Source: Nectonema munidae
Taxonomy: Eukaryota; Nematomorpha; Nectonematoida; Nectonematidae
Direction: 5' to 3'
Assembly (NCBI GenBank): GCA_030549495.1
Contig: JAUIRK010000278.1
Location: 124,001 to 188,000 of the forward strand
DNA length: 64,000 nt
Shown: positions 44,286 through 55,142 of the stretch, in pieces
How positions within the stretch are numbered: position 1 is the stretch's first letter
How the letters are laid out: every line of letters starts with the position of its first letter
Made by a program: the position numbers and the translations under genes
Notes under the pieces: model-generated
What the model was told of the DNA's origin: nothing
Database searches by the model: none
What the model saw: the letters and a program-made list of their open reading frames with translations, nothing else

Positions 44286-46295
44286 CAGTCAAACCTGTAT
44301 TAAACGACCATTCAAGGTAAGACCTAATTTTGGTCGCATTAGACAGGTGGTCGTTAAAAACAGTGAAAATATTTCAAAATATTGACTTCAATAAATTGTA
44401 AACCAAAATGTCGTAGAAGATTGAATCACAATTATAAAAGTTAAAATTAATTTATTTAAACTTTAAAATAATCAGTCATCCTTTTTTGTTGTAAGGTTTT
44501 TGCTGACATTTTGTCAACCTCAGAACTTGTTTTCACCATGTATTCCAGAGCTTTTCCTAAGCCATGATGAAGAGCAAACTTTTTTAGTTTATCCGCAATT
44601 TTTATTGCTTCTTTTAAAGAGTATGTGCCACTTTCTTCTGCTTCTTCATCACTTTCCAAAGAACTCTCTTCTTTTTCTCTTTCGATCTCTTTCAATGCTT
44701 CTTTTGCAGGTAAGTCAAACACGCTATTCTTAACATCGCATGTGTACAAGTCTTTATCAATATTTGCAACAGCTTCATACTCAGCCCCGAAAACATCTCT
44801 ACTTAAATTTTTCACTGCAGTAGGTATTTCTTCTTCAATCTCAGGATTCCACACAGAAATGTTTTCTTTGCGAAATCCGGCCTTTATGAAGCATTTCTTG
44901 ATTGTGCTTTCCTCAACTTCTTCCCATGCTGCAATACACAATAAAATGACATCCAATATTTGTGTTGATTTTAAGGACTGACTTGCATTAATACATCTTG
45001 ATTCATCTCTGTCCATTTGTCTGACTATATGGAAAAACTATAGAAAAATTAGCGATTGTTCAGTAGATTAAAAAATTAAAAAAACATTTACTTGTCGTTT
45101 TCTAAATTTTAACTTCATTGCTTCAATTATCCCTTGAATTTTAACGTTACTGAGCTTAAGATTGGGATGACAAGGGGCATTATCAATGAATAGAAGGACG
45201 TTCCTTTTCCAACTTTCATTTTCCTATAAAAATTTTGTAGCGAGTCTTCAAAAATCTCATCAGTCATCCAAGCTTTTCTATTAAACTAGTACTCCACTGT
45301 TAAAGGGCTCAACTTCACTTTTGAAAAACATCAGGAGACTTTGATTTTTGCAATCACTAAAGGTTTTATTTTTTCTTCAATCATACTGGCACAACGTGCT
45401 ATTGTTATTCTTCCCTTTGATCGTTTTCCACATGGACATCCTTCACATAAAAACTATCGAACCATTTGAAGCTTTAAAATTCGATTTTCCAAGTTCTTCA
45501 GCAAAGCTTTAGTTTTGAGAATTGGTCCACTGACTGGAAGGCCTCTAGCCAAAGCGTCAATAAACCCCCTGTATGTTAGAGTGTTTATCTCTTCATTACC
45601 TGTGAGATAGTTTTTTCTTTTTGAAACTGTTGACACACAACATTTAGAATAATCTTCTAACACTTGTGCTTTCCTTTTTCCTAATGTTTGGATTTGAGTT
45701 TTACCTACACCCATCTCAGTAGCTATTTTATATACTGCTCTGCCTCTAATAAAATAAAAGTTTAATTACATCGTACTTTTGTTGAAGAGCAAGTGATGTT
45801 CTTTTTTTCGACATATTACCTACTATGTAAACATGATCTAACTATTATATTGAAATTTGTAACCAATAAACTTACGTAAAAAACAACAAGAACAAAAGAT
45901 ATGAAAAATGGCTGATAATGAGAAATCAACAAGGAAAATCTTTTAGCTTTTATTCATCATAAGGCTGATTTCATCCATGTCATATTGATTGTGTTCAAAG
46001 TATTGATGTACGACATATGATGTGTCACAAAAGAAATTCAGTTTTACTAGTCTTACTGTGCAACAATTGCACTATTTTTTTCAAGTGTGTTTAAAATGTA
46101 ACTGTCTGCAAAATAGTCGTTTAATGCAGATTTTTTTAATAAATTTTAGTGCAAAACATGGTCGAAGGTCGCGTTAGACAGTGTGTCGTTAAATACAGGG
46201 TGAAAACAGTTCAATTTTCGTCGGGAGGAAAAAAAAAAGGTCGTTATGGGCAGGGAGTCGTTTAATACAGGGGGTCGCTAAGGCAGGTTTGACTG
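44286..46295 (-). mobile_element. pogo/Tigger DNA transposon with TA target duplication
   Basis: Inverted ends CAGTCAAACCTG... and ...GGTTTGACTG, each flanked by TA (44284-44285 and 46296-46297). The motif GTCGTTTAATACAGG recurs near the right end as sub-terminal repeats. Carries a transposase remnant on the minus strand. A truncated relative lies at 34300-34500. Confidence 0.92.
44456..45814 (-). pseudogene. Tigger-type transposase, decayed, C-terminal PIP-box-like motif
   Basis: Begins MSKKRTSLALQQKYDVIKLL (psq helix-turn-helix, 45814). A frame change leads to MGVGKTQIQTLGKRK and the CENP-B-type domain with FIDALARGLPVSGPILKTKA (45454-45714). The DDE core follows with frame changes: RSKGRITIARCASMIEE, AWMTDEIFED and VLLFIDNAPCHP (second catalytic Asp, about 45165-45195). 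Directly after NVK comes QGIIEAMKLKFRKRQ; the usual segment with PPNTTS and the third catalytic Asp is missing, so catalysis is lost. The C-terminal part (44456-45016) is open for 186 residues, acidic in the middle, and ends QKRMTDYFKV. This fits the PCNA-interacting consensus QxxMxxYF, and pogo transposase is known to bind PCNA. Confidence 0.85.
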
Positions 46296-46392
46296 TATTA
46301 TTAAATTAGCATATAACTAATTAATTAAAACTGCCTAACTCTTGATATCTTCATATTTGTTATTTTTTAGATATTGCAAAGAATTTGATAAA

Positions 46393-46602
46393 ATGAATTT
46401 GTCAATACTTTTATTTGTTGTCTTTGCTTTCTTCAACGTCACTTTCAAGAAATACGCGGCTTTATCGGAAGAAGAACGCTTGATGTGTAAGAAACGAAAA
46501 AATATTTGTGATCATCATGAGATATGTTTGAAAACACAAAATCAATATTGTGATGCAATTGAAAAAAGAGGGGGAAAATGCAGAAGAGTAAGGTGCAAAT
46601 AA
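46393..46602 (+). CDS. Small secreted six-cysteine peptide (unrecognised)
   Basis: ATG at 46393 gives 69 residues. MNLSILLFVVFAFFNVTF is a strong signal peptide. The mature part starts near AALSEEERLMCKKRKNIC and carries six cysteines with spacing C-x6-C-x5-C-x7-C-x9-C-x4-C, ending RRVRCK. It is basic and Cys-rich, as in venom, salivary, antimicrobial or protease-inhibitor peptides, but no specific family is recognised. A splice-acceptor-like TATTTTTTAG lies about 20 bp before the ATG and AATAAA follows at 46706. It begins about 100 bp after the Tigger element, which therefore lies in or near its 5' intron. No stop or frame change. Confidence 0.65.
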   Translation: MNLSILLFVVFAFFNVTFKKYAALSEEERLMCKKRKNICDHHEICLKTQNQYCDAIEKRGGKCRRVRCK

Positions 46603-46705
46603 TAAATAGCAGCACAAAGAAGCTTCCATCCAATTAAAATCATTGATTCACATTTTTTTCCATAATTTTTAAATATATTCTTCCATTATATCAATTTGAT
46701 TTCTA

Positions 46706-46711
46706 AATAAA
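46706..46711 (+). terminator. Poly(A) signal of the small peptide gene
   Basis: AATAAA about 100 bp after the stop codon at 46602. Confidence 0.5.
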
Positions 46712-48149
46712 CCTTTGATAATAATTTATGCGCAATTTTAAAGGCTTGGCCAAAACAATAGTGATTACAATGCATAAAGCTAAATCAATAGGAAGAAACA
46801 TCTATAATTTTCTTATTTGAATATGAAATTTTGCTTTTATCTTCAAGGCACTCTAACCTCAATGAACTGAGATGGGGAAATTTTGTATTCATAATGATAT
46901 TTCTCTTTATGTCGAAAGAACAATGAAATACTTTTTTCGCATTTTTTTTAAATCTCACTTCATTCTCTACAGTTTTCGCACGTCGTAAACTTGCATTGCA
47001 ATTAAGCAAAATAATTTAGAACTTACAATAAATAATTAATCTTCTAAATTTACAAAATTTAAATTATAGAAGAAATATAAAAAGCATAGCATTTTTCGAT
47101 ACACCAACTGAAGAAAAGAATTTAATAATGTTCATATGAAAGTATTCAATTTATTTGTTTAACTTGAGTTTGCTTGTTCTAAGAAACATCACGTAGCAAA
47201 CAAAGAAATTGTAAAATAACAAATTAAAGATGAAGTAATTTATTTATTTAAAATAAATAGGATTAAAAATAGGATTGTTTAAAAAAATAGTATTCATTAT
47301 TTTGCTTTTTGAATTTTAAATGGGAAAGTTTGTGAGATACGCAAAGCTAGTCGCTATGAGTGCCTGTTCGAAATATGCGAGGGTAAAATATCATCAACAT
47401 CATATGTTATAGCAGAAATGTGGAGAGATCATATAAACATAAATGAAAAGAAAAATTGTAAAAGGCCGTAATTTAATATCAGTAGGGTAAAATGACATCA
47501 TCCGTATCAAGCATTGAAATATTTAAAACACTGAAAACTCAAACTGGCAACTTCAACTATCAAAGCGAGCAGTAATCTCAAAAATGCATAATTATAGTGA
47601 TGTAATAGTATACTAAACCAGTTGTAAATTATGATAGTGGTTCACTTGCACCATCCTACACTTTATCATAATTTTTTATAATCATTTTACATCAACATTA
47701 AAGTTTGAAGACCTTAATCTTACACAACCCCCTTAAAATTTATAAACCCATGTCAAAATTCATACATTGACACATTAAAGACCAAAATAGTCAAACGAAG
47801 ATTAATAAGAAGCAGAAGAATGCGAAATTGTCAAATAACCCGCCCAATTTTTTGAAATCATAAATGGGAAATAGACTTGACGATAAAAACTTTTAGATTT
47901 ATTCTTTGAAAAATACCTTTTTGAAAGATTGTGTATATGCAATTTTAATCCAAAAAATGCATAAATCTATCAAACTTTAATTGAGAAAAATATGCCCATG
48001 TTTATACATACATACCTCGGGGATACCACGGTGTACATTTTTTTTCTGGGCCCCTGTTCCCCGCACAATAAAAAAGCAATCGCGGTGGACTCCCCTGTAC
48101 CGAATATATTGAAATATTTAATAAGAAATAAGACTCGGAGATCCAACTC
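46712..48149. other. AT-rich stretch, no gene seen
   Basis: No supported coding region or repeat boundary. A GC-richer patch with GGGCCCCTGTTCCCCGC lies at 48036-48066 just before the LINE remnant. Confidence 0.45.
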
Positions 48150-50100
48150 GCAAGATTACTATTTCTGATTTCTTGATAAATACTTTTTTCTAAATTTAGT
48201 TCTAAATATGATTGGTTTTCGTTACTATCTCCTCTTAATATTGATCCATCAACAATGATGTATAAAATTAATAACAAATTAGCTGAATTTAAAAATAATT
48301 GCAAACAACGTATACATCAGTCAAAAATAAGTATAAAGTGAAACAACAAAAATGGGCCAGTGAAGATCTCCTCAATTTGATTGAAAAAAGAGATAATTTT
48401 TTTTTGATGGAAGAAAAAGATATCGTGATTCTTAAAAATAAAATTTTACACTCAAGAAACAAAACTAAGCACATGGTAAAACACCTGAAAAACAATTCTT
48501 TGAACGCGTGTGTGTAAAGATAATAAATCTCTCAAAATCATCAACCCGAGCTGGAATATAATGAAGAATTTATCACTGATAAATCAAATTTAAGAAATAC
48601 ATTCTGTGATTATTTTTCTGGTATCTATAATTCTTCTTATACCTCCATTTCCTTCAAAAAGTATTTATCGACTACAAAATGCCAATTTTGATTTAGGCAG
48701 ATTTTTTAAATGATGTATTAATGGCTTTATCAAATTTAAAAGACAGCAAATGTGAAGATTATTACAGAATTCACCTCATGATCTTAAAATTGTCTTTATG
48801 ATAGCTTTTAATTATTGTATATATTTAAAAACATTTCCTGATGTTTTGAAAAACCAAAAAAGGCCACAACTGTAAAGTATCAAACTATAGACCTATTGCA
48901 ATTATAAATTCCATATCAAAAGTTTTTGAAAAAATATAATTTATCTGAATTTCAAAACCTATTTAGCAAAAATGTTCACTCCATCTTCATAAACAAAATA
49001 ATTTCTTTATTAGAAGCTAAGGCGTTCGATTCTTTGTCCTACAGCATTCTGATTTCTAAACTTGAAAATCTCGGCTTATGAAATCATATTTGAAAAATAG
49101 ATATCAAGCAGTCTTTATAACAAATAAATCATCTTTGAACACACGTATACTATCTCGAGTACCTCAAGGGTCTATTTTAGGTCCTAAGTAGAATAATACC
49201 TAGATAGAATATCTGCGTGGCTTATCTAATTTAATTCTCTCTTGGTTCTCTGATAAAAATTTGAAGATTAATTCACAGAAATCTGGCAGTATGGTTTTTT
49301 CTTATAAAAAATATTAGCAAATTTGATTCAATTCTGAGGGAACTGGGATATCAAAAGGAGCTTAATTATAATTGGTTGGGTCTGACTATAAGCTACAGCC
49401 TATCCTGGAACAGCCATATAGATCGCATTTCTCACAAATTTGGCTATCAGGCAAATAAATAACTTATTTCCAATCAAAATTCTCCTTACTCTCTATAAAT
49501 CTTCATTCCTTCTTCAACTCAACTATAGCCATAGTAGTTGTAGGTCTCTTCTTCGTCTTCAAAAGAAAGTTTCAAGAATTATATTTAAATTTCAAACCAA
49601 TTTTTTTGACATCTATAATCATAGAATTGACCTTTTCACCTATACGCTTTTAAACTCACTTCCACCTTCTATATTCAACTCACTAGTAAGCTTTAATTTT
49701 GAAAAAACCAAAACTTCTCTAGAATGTTGCTTCCAGAGTGTAAATTTGGAAAATCTAGGAAGTCCATTTGTTATAAGCCTGCGGACTTTTACAACGTTTA
49801 CATTGATATATTTTCTGACTTTTCTCTTAGCTTGTCATCTTTCCAAAAGTTGATTAGGTCTGGGTTCATTGGTTCCTATACGCTATCTCTGGATTGTAGA
49901 CTCCCGAACTGTTATGTATATGTAAATCTTAATGTTTCCATATACTTTTTTAACCTTGTCATTATATAATCGTTTTTATCTATTTTTTTTATAATTGTCT
50001 TATTGACATTTTTTCAAATTTTTATAGTATACTGTTGATTTATCTTTAACTTTGCTTTTAAAGAGCAGTTTTATTGATTGGTTGTATCCACAAGCGGACT
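48150..50100 (+). mobile_element. Decayed LINE, linker to reverse transcriptase C-terminus
   Basis: Starts within the region between endonuclease and reverse transcriptase: NNKLAEFKNNCKQRIHQ, then QQKWASEDLLNLIEKRD with a basic run (to 48517). The reverse transcriptase middle is broken by many stops; DLKIVFMIAF is followed much later by a relatively open C-terminal part at 49440-49853 (FPIKILLTLYKSSFLLQLNY, then LLRLQKKVSRIIFK and LLNSLPPSIFNSL), the thumb-type region after the catalytic site in Jockey/CR1-like elements. The 5' half is missing, the usual outcome of incomplete reverse transcription. Confidence 0.7.
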
Positions 50101-50471
50101 AAAAAGGCTTTGATATTTACCTACCTTATTCTTATTAAGAATTTCCATTTAAAACATGTCATCATATTTCTAATTGCAATTTACACTTGTTCTCTATATC
50201 ATTTTTTTATTGTTGGTTTGAAAATTGTTTGTTGAAGTGTCGATAATCTGCCAATATTTCAATGCTGTAAATGTCTACAACCTTGGTGGCATGCAGTTAA
50301 GTGACACTGTGGGAAAAAATCCACGTTTCGATCAGTCCAACATGACATTTAAATTCTTTGAAGTTTTCTCTCTTCTCTCCTAGAAGCATCATGCAGCGTA
50401 GTCAAACATCACTTTCTCTCAACAAAAATTGTTGGAATGCAAATTTTTCTATTCTTTTTTTGGTGTTACGA
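50101..50471. other. Unassigned sequence after the LINE
   Basis: May include the LINE 3' untranslated region; no tail or target duplication was identified. Confidence 0.35.
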
Positions 50472-50585
50472 TTTTTCATCAGACGCCACTCACTCAACAC
50501 TTCATCTACATACGACAATTAATCACCAGACACATTTAATCACGCGACAGTTCATCACGCAAACTTCATCACTCGACTTTTCATG
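50472..50585 (+). repeat. Degenerate minisatellite, unit about 15-17 bp
   Basis: Imperfect units of the type TTCATCACGCGACA follow each other about seven times (TTCATCAGACG, TTCATCTACATACGACA, TTAATCACCAGACAC, TTAATCACGCGACAG and others). Confidence 0.7.
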
Positions 50586-51729
50586 AATCTTAAATTTCAT
50601 TACAAGTGCCGAGATACGTAGCAAGATAAAAAATTTTGGATTTCCATCAAATCCTTCGAGTATTTACGTACGCCAGAATTTTTCCGTATGGCATAAGGAC
50701 ATTGCACCTTTTTAACGCATCTTCGAAATTGTTTTCTTAAAGCATTATTTATATTTTTTACAATGAAGAAGAAACAAAATCTGTTTTGTTCCCACTCCTT
50801 TATATACTATATATAGAGACAGAGATTAATTTTTTTGGTATTGAGAGTTTTAATGTTATCGTATTTTTCTTCCCTTGTCTGCGCAAAATCTCTTTTATGA
50901 TCTCCTTGAATTCAACTATTTTTTAAAATAAATAAAACTGTTAAAAAATTCCTATTTTCTAGCTTTTTTTTTGGAAAAAAGATTTTATACAAAAAAATTT
51001 CAAATATTTTATTAATAAATGCATCTTAGGCTAATTTTTGGATGAAATTATTATCTAAATGCAAAAATTTAATAAAAAGTTATTTATAATATTTTAAATT
51101 ATATTGTCAGTATGTGTTAAATTAGAAAGGATGTTATAGTAAAAGTTAAGTAAAATCATAACTTGATTTAACCTTTTTAAAAATGCTATTCAAATAATTG
51201 TATCTAGAATTTACTTCCTATTTTTAGTAGTAATTTTAACTATAAAAATAGTTATTTTACCATATAATTTATTATACTTTAGATATTAATTGAACTAATG
51301 ATTAACTTTACTACTTTTTTACTATTCAACTAGTAATATTACTACTTATGTTTACAGTTTTAAATCCATATATTTACGAGAAACGTGAGTTATAAGGTGT
51401 ATAAATTTCATTATTATTTAATGAATAAACTCTATTTCAATTAAATATAAAAATCATATCACATGATTAGAACAAAAATATTTCTGTATGTTGAAACAGT
51501 ATTGACAAACAATTCTTGTTCCCAATTTTTGCAAACATTTCAATTTAATTTAACAAGAGAGGTATAAGATAAAATTTATTGGCTCTTTTGGGAACAGACT
51601 TTCTGGAGCAAAACTGTAAAAATTATTTATGCATTAAATAAGTGATATAAAGTAAAATCATAGAGGTGGAGGTCGGTATTTTAAAATTTATATTGAATAT
51701 TCTTTCAGCTTTTAAAATCAGCCCGGTCT
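50586..51729. other. AT-rich stretch, no gene seen
   Basis: No coding region, repeat or element ends recognised. Confidence 0.45.
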
Positions 51730-51737
51730 TATGGAAC

Positions 51738-51899
51738 CACTGTCGGATCCAAAGGGGACCATTTGGGCCTAAGCCCCCTATGAAGAATGGCTTTAGAAAT
51801 TCCCCTTTCTGATTTTGCTCTTTATGGAAGCATAAAGACTTGTATGGTAGTATATTTTAAAGTGCCCCCCCCCCTATTCAATTTCTAGATCCGCCACTG
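51738..51899 (+). mobile_element. 162-bp hAT-type MITE with 8-bp target duplication
   Basis: Ends CACTGTCGGATCC and GATCCGCCACTG; flanks TATGGAAC (51730-51737) and TATGGAGC (51900-51907) match in 7 of 8. It contains a C run near 51865. Same family as the palindrome MITEs at 19125-19603 and 11090-11139 (shared GGGCCTAAGCCCCCTATG-like part). Confidence 0.8.
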
Positions 51900-52061
51900 T
51901 ATGGAGCCAAAATACAAATGCGATAATATGAAATAATAAATATTAAAAAGTTTACTTTTGAAGAAACCATTTTAGATTTATTTGGAATTAATGTTGGTCA
52001 AAAAAGACATCAACTCCAATAATATATTGTGAAAAGGCATTCGCGAAAAATGAAGGAAAAA

Positions 52062-52067
52062 TTTATT
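52062..52067 (-). terminator. Poly(A) signal of RNASEH2C
   Basis: AATAAA on the minus strand about 50 bp past the stop codon at 52116. Confidence 0.65.
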
Positions 52068-52115
52068 TGTCAGCAATCACATATTTATATAAATCACAAA
52101 AAGAAAAATTGCGTA

Positions 52116-52541
52116 TCAAACTGGTTCATGAATTATATCCGTTATTTGGAGCGATTTAAGAGCATCCAAAAAATGCGATTCTTCGGCGCCATTCTTCTCC
52201 AAACTCCAAACGTTAAATGAAGAGAGAAGCGCATCAACATGATCATCCTTTTCAAAGACAGAACCTCTTTGATTAAGCATAGTCAGCTTGTATTCGGCAG
52301 GAAGGCAAATCGTTTCTTTTGAATACAATTTCCTACCTCTAAAAGGATTTCATGCAATTTTCCATGGCAAAAAAAAGTAAAACCTGAATGAAGTAGTGCG
52401 GAATTTAGTTTCTTCATTGTTAAGAATGGTCGAAGCGAAGATATCTTTATCAGAGAGGTGAAGCTCTTTACTGTCTGTGAGTCTGAAAGGAAGCAAGTGA
52501 CATTTCATCTTGTCCTCAGCTGGACTTCCATCATCAAGCAT
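52116..52541 (-). CDS. RNASEH2C: Ribonuclease H2 subunit C (two exons)
   Basis: RNase H2 is the trimeric nuclear enzyme that removes ribonucleotides from DNA and degrades RNA-DNA hybrids; subunit C is a non-catalytic scaffold. Exon 1 is 52384-52541, exon 2 is 52116-52338 and the 45-bp GT-AG intron is 52339-52383. Together they give 381 nt, 126 residues (human 164). Family hallmarks: CHLLPFRLTDSKE near the N-terminus, the SFRGRKLYSKETICLPAEYK block created exactly by the splice, and FNVWSLEKNG near the C-terminus. A second possible start (MKCHLLPF) lies 11 residues in. PCC1 lies 384 bp upstream on the same strand with its own poly(A) signal. Intact; divergent, so identification rests on the motif series. 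Confidence 0.85.
52339..52383 (-). other. RNASEH2C: 45-bp intron of RNASEH2C
   Basis: Begins GTTTTACTTTTT and ends TCCTTTTAG (minus strand). It contains an in-frame-breaking length, and splicing restores the conserved SFRGRKL block. Confidence 0.85.
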
Positions 52542-52871
52542 GTTCGATAAGTGAATCTAATTTTAGCCTATAAAGTTTTTTGAGGAAATATTATTATTAT
52601 AGGTATTATTATTATCATGAATATTTTTCAAAATTTTGAATAAGATAGTGTATAAATTAGAAGATAAATTTAACTAAAATATGTTGCAACATCATACCGA
52701 ATGCTTAAATTTGGAAGATAAACACCAAACTTTTCGGTCACCTGGAAATCCATGCATTTTTTAACTGTGAAAGAAAATATATTAGAGGATGTTTCCTTGA
52801 AATAATGGCGTCTATAAGCCATTATGTAGAAAACGTTTATGAAACAGTGTCTTAGACACTAATTGTGAAGC

Positions 52872-52877
52872 TTTATT
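52872..52877 (-). terminator. Poly(A) signal of PCC1
   Basis: AATAAA on the minus strand about 50 bp past the PCC1 stop at 52926. Confidence 0.6.
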
Positions 52878-52925
52878 CAAAAAAATTACAAACTAGCTTC
52901 CACTTTTTATGTTAATGCAAAAGAA

Positions 52926-53177
52926 TCATTGAAAGTCTTTAAAGTTTAAAAGGACTTGAAGTAGAAGTTGAAAATTTTGAAAAAAGCTTTTAACAGAAAC
53001 TCTCAAAGCTTTCGCATTTTCACTTGTGAAGGTAACGCACATACGAGAATCAGGCAACAACTCCAAACTCCTTTTCACGTCATTGCGAGCTTCTCTGTCA
53101 ATTTGAAATGACTCGCACAACATCCGAGAATAATTTTCTTCCAGAGAAGGAACGTAAACAACTGCCTTATGCAGCAT
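52926..53177 (-). CDS. LAGE3: EKC/KEOPS complex subunit PCC1 (LAGE3-like)
   Basis: PCC1 is the small dimerising subunit of KEOPS, which makes the universal t6A modification of tRNAs reading ANN codons, together with the OSGEP/Kae1 subunit. The single-exon frame gives 83 residues, like yeast Pcc1 (88). A short N-terminal strand (KAVVYVPSLEENYSRMLCES) is followed by the helix FQIDREARNDVKRSLELLPD, then MCVTFTSENAKALRVSVKSF and the C-terminal helix FFQNFQLLLQVLLNF. The ALRVSVxSF motif is the family signature. Start chosen at the first ATG after a stop; no upstream extension is evident. Intact. Confidence 0.88.
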   Translation of the reverse strand: MLHKAVVYVPSLEENYSRMLCESFQIDREARNDVKRSLELLPDSRMCVTFTSENAKALRVSVKSFFQNFQLLLQVLLNFKDFQ

Positions 53178-54110
53178 TCAATCTATTAAAACAGGAATAG
53201 CGATTTACACGAATGGAAGAAGCTCTCCTCCAAAAGCAAGACTTCTGTTTGCGTAGGTAGGCAGGGTCCGTGAAAAAAATGTCCTACCACTTGGGTAATA
53301 AATGCATACCCAGGCCTGGTTTTAAAAGCACGAGGACCGCATAAGCAGAGACAGTTACTATTTGAAGCTTTTTTCTGTATTATATGAGCTATCTATCTAT
53401 AAAAAATTTAACTTTCAACTAATAAAGAATAATTTCACTGCTTCTTGTGAGCTATGCAGAATAAAAATTGACGTTTGCAGAAGTGAGATATTTGACAGCA
53501 ATAGAGAGTGCATTTCATTTATACACATACACGTAATAACTGAGTTTATAGTAATGCTCGTGAAAAATGCATTTTATAATCATAAAGTTCATCCCCTATT
53601 ATATTAAACTATTTTTCAAGGCTGATCTTTGCTCTCCCTGTAACAAACTTAACTTTTTTACTGATTTTTTTCTTATAATTACGTTAAAATTTTTTTAACG
53701 TAAACTTTTGCTTTCTGTGTAGGAAACTTAAATTTTTTCTTTTTTTTCATAAGTTCATTCAACTCTTTTGAAGGCCATCTTTGCCTTTTCTGTAAACTTT
53801 TTCATAAGTTCATCCCTATTGTATTAAACTTTTTTCAAGGCTGATCTTTGCTGGATCTTATTGTTTTTAATTTCAAGATTCCTTGAGAGAGTTCTTTATT
53901 AGCTTCAACTCGTTCTAAAATAACTCCTAAACCTTTTTAATTTTTATTATATTAACACTTGAAAACTTAATTTTCCTTTATAAATACATTACTATTAATC
54001 TTTAAACATATTTTTTTACTTTTCATCAGCTAATTATACTTTATTAATCTATTTTCAATCCATATATCATATTATTTTAATTAACTTCACTGATTTCCGC
54101 TTTAACTAAT
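53178..54110. other. PCC1 upstream region and LINE 5' leader
   Basis: The part next to 53178 should hold the PCC1 promoter; no clear motif. From about 53580 to 53860 two to three degenerate copies of a unit with CAAGGCTGATCTTTGCT and TAAACTTTTTTC, CATAAGTTCATCCCTATT occur and may be tandem leader repeats of the LINE that starts at 54111. Confidence 0.45.
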
Positions 54111-55020
54111 ATGACAAATAAAAGGGCACGCTCTGACCCCGAATCTCCCAAATCTACCACCGACACTTTAAATCATCTATTCGATGATCATATAGCTAAT
54201 AGCACACTAAATCCAAACGATCTAATACTATTTAATAATCTAAAATACAACATAGCCATACATTATATAAAAACTTTGGAAAGCCAAAACATTAAGTCAA
54301 CCTCAACACAAGCATACGCTAATGCTGCTAGTTTAGCCCCTACTCAATCAAATCCTAACCCAACACCCAGTTCCACCATAAATACGCAAACTACTCCACA
54401 CACTAGGAAACACCTTGAACATAACCTAACATTAAATATCACCCCACCTTACAACATTTCAACTAAAAAAGAGAAGGCCGATCACCGCCAAGATGTCCTC
54501 AAAAACCTAGATACCAAAAACAACTCCCTATCGATCACCAAAACAAGATCATCCTACTCATGTACCATCTACTTTCCATTCAAAAATATAAATCAAAAAG
54601 TCACCGCCAGAACAAAGCTCATAAAAAACGGTCTAAATGCTAATGACTTACCTCCACAAAAACCAAAATTCATACTACGTGGCATCCCTACCGATATAAC
54701 ATTAACCCAAATCACAAGATCTATTGAAGAACAAAACCCACACCTTAACGCTATAGGCAAACTCGAAAATCCCATACAACTAGGAAAAACCGGCATATAT
54801 AGCTATACTTAATCTTAGAACCAAGCAACCGAGAAATATATAAATACTTATGCACTCAACCCAAAATCTTTGTAGGCCACGACCTGCTAACCCTCACCAC
54901 ACTAAAACCAAAAGTCAAACAATGCGAAAAATGCTTAAAATACGGCTACATCTCTACCAAACTGTGCGCACTGCGGCCACCGTGGACATGCTACTTCATC
55001 CCGTACCCTACTAAATGACA
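54111..55020 (+). pseudogene. LINE ORF1 (gag-like nucleic-acid-binding protein)
   Basis: Open from MTNKRARSDPESPKSTTD (54111) to 54812, 233 residues, low-complexity Ser/Thr/Asn-rich in the middle with FILRGIPTDITLTQITRSIE (RRM-like or PRE_C2HC-like element) near the end. One frame change near 54809 leads to LEPSNREIYKYLCTQ and a zinc knuckle (CEKCLKYGYIS...C, 54920-54965), which again changes frame. Would bind element RNA. Confidence 0.7.
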
Positions 55021-55142
55021 ATAGCAAAATTTCTTGCATAAATTGACAGCAACCACACCTTGCAACATCTAAATTCTAGCTTCTATATAAGCCATAACAA
55101 TCGAATCATATCTCAACATAGCCAAATCTTATATAACTACTC

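Noticed and set aside
44500-44981. Two long plus-strand frames rich in Ser/Leu
   Set aside because: Antisense shadows of the acidic C-terminus of the Tigger transposase.
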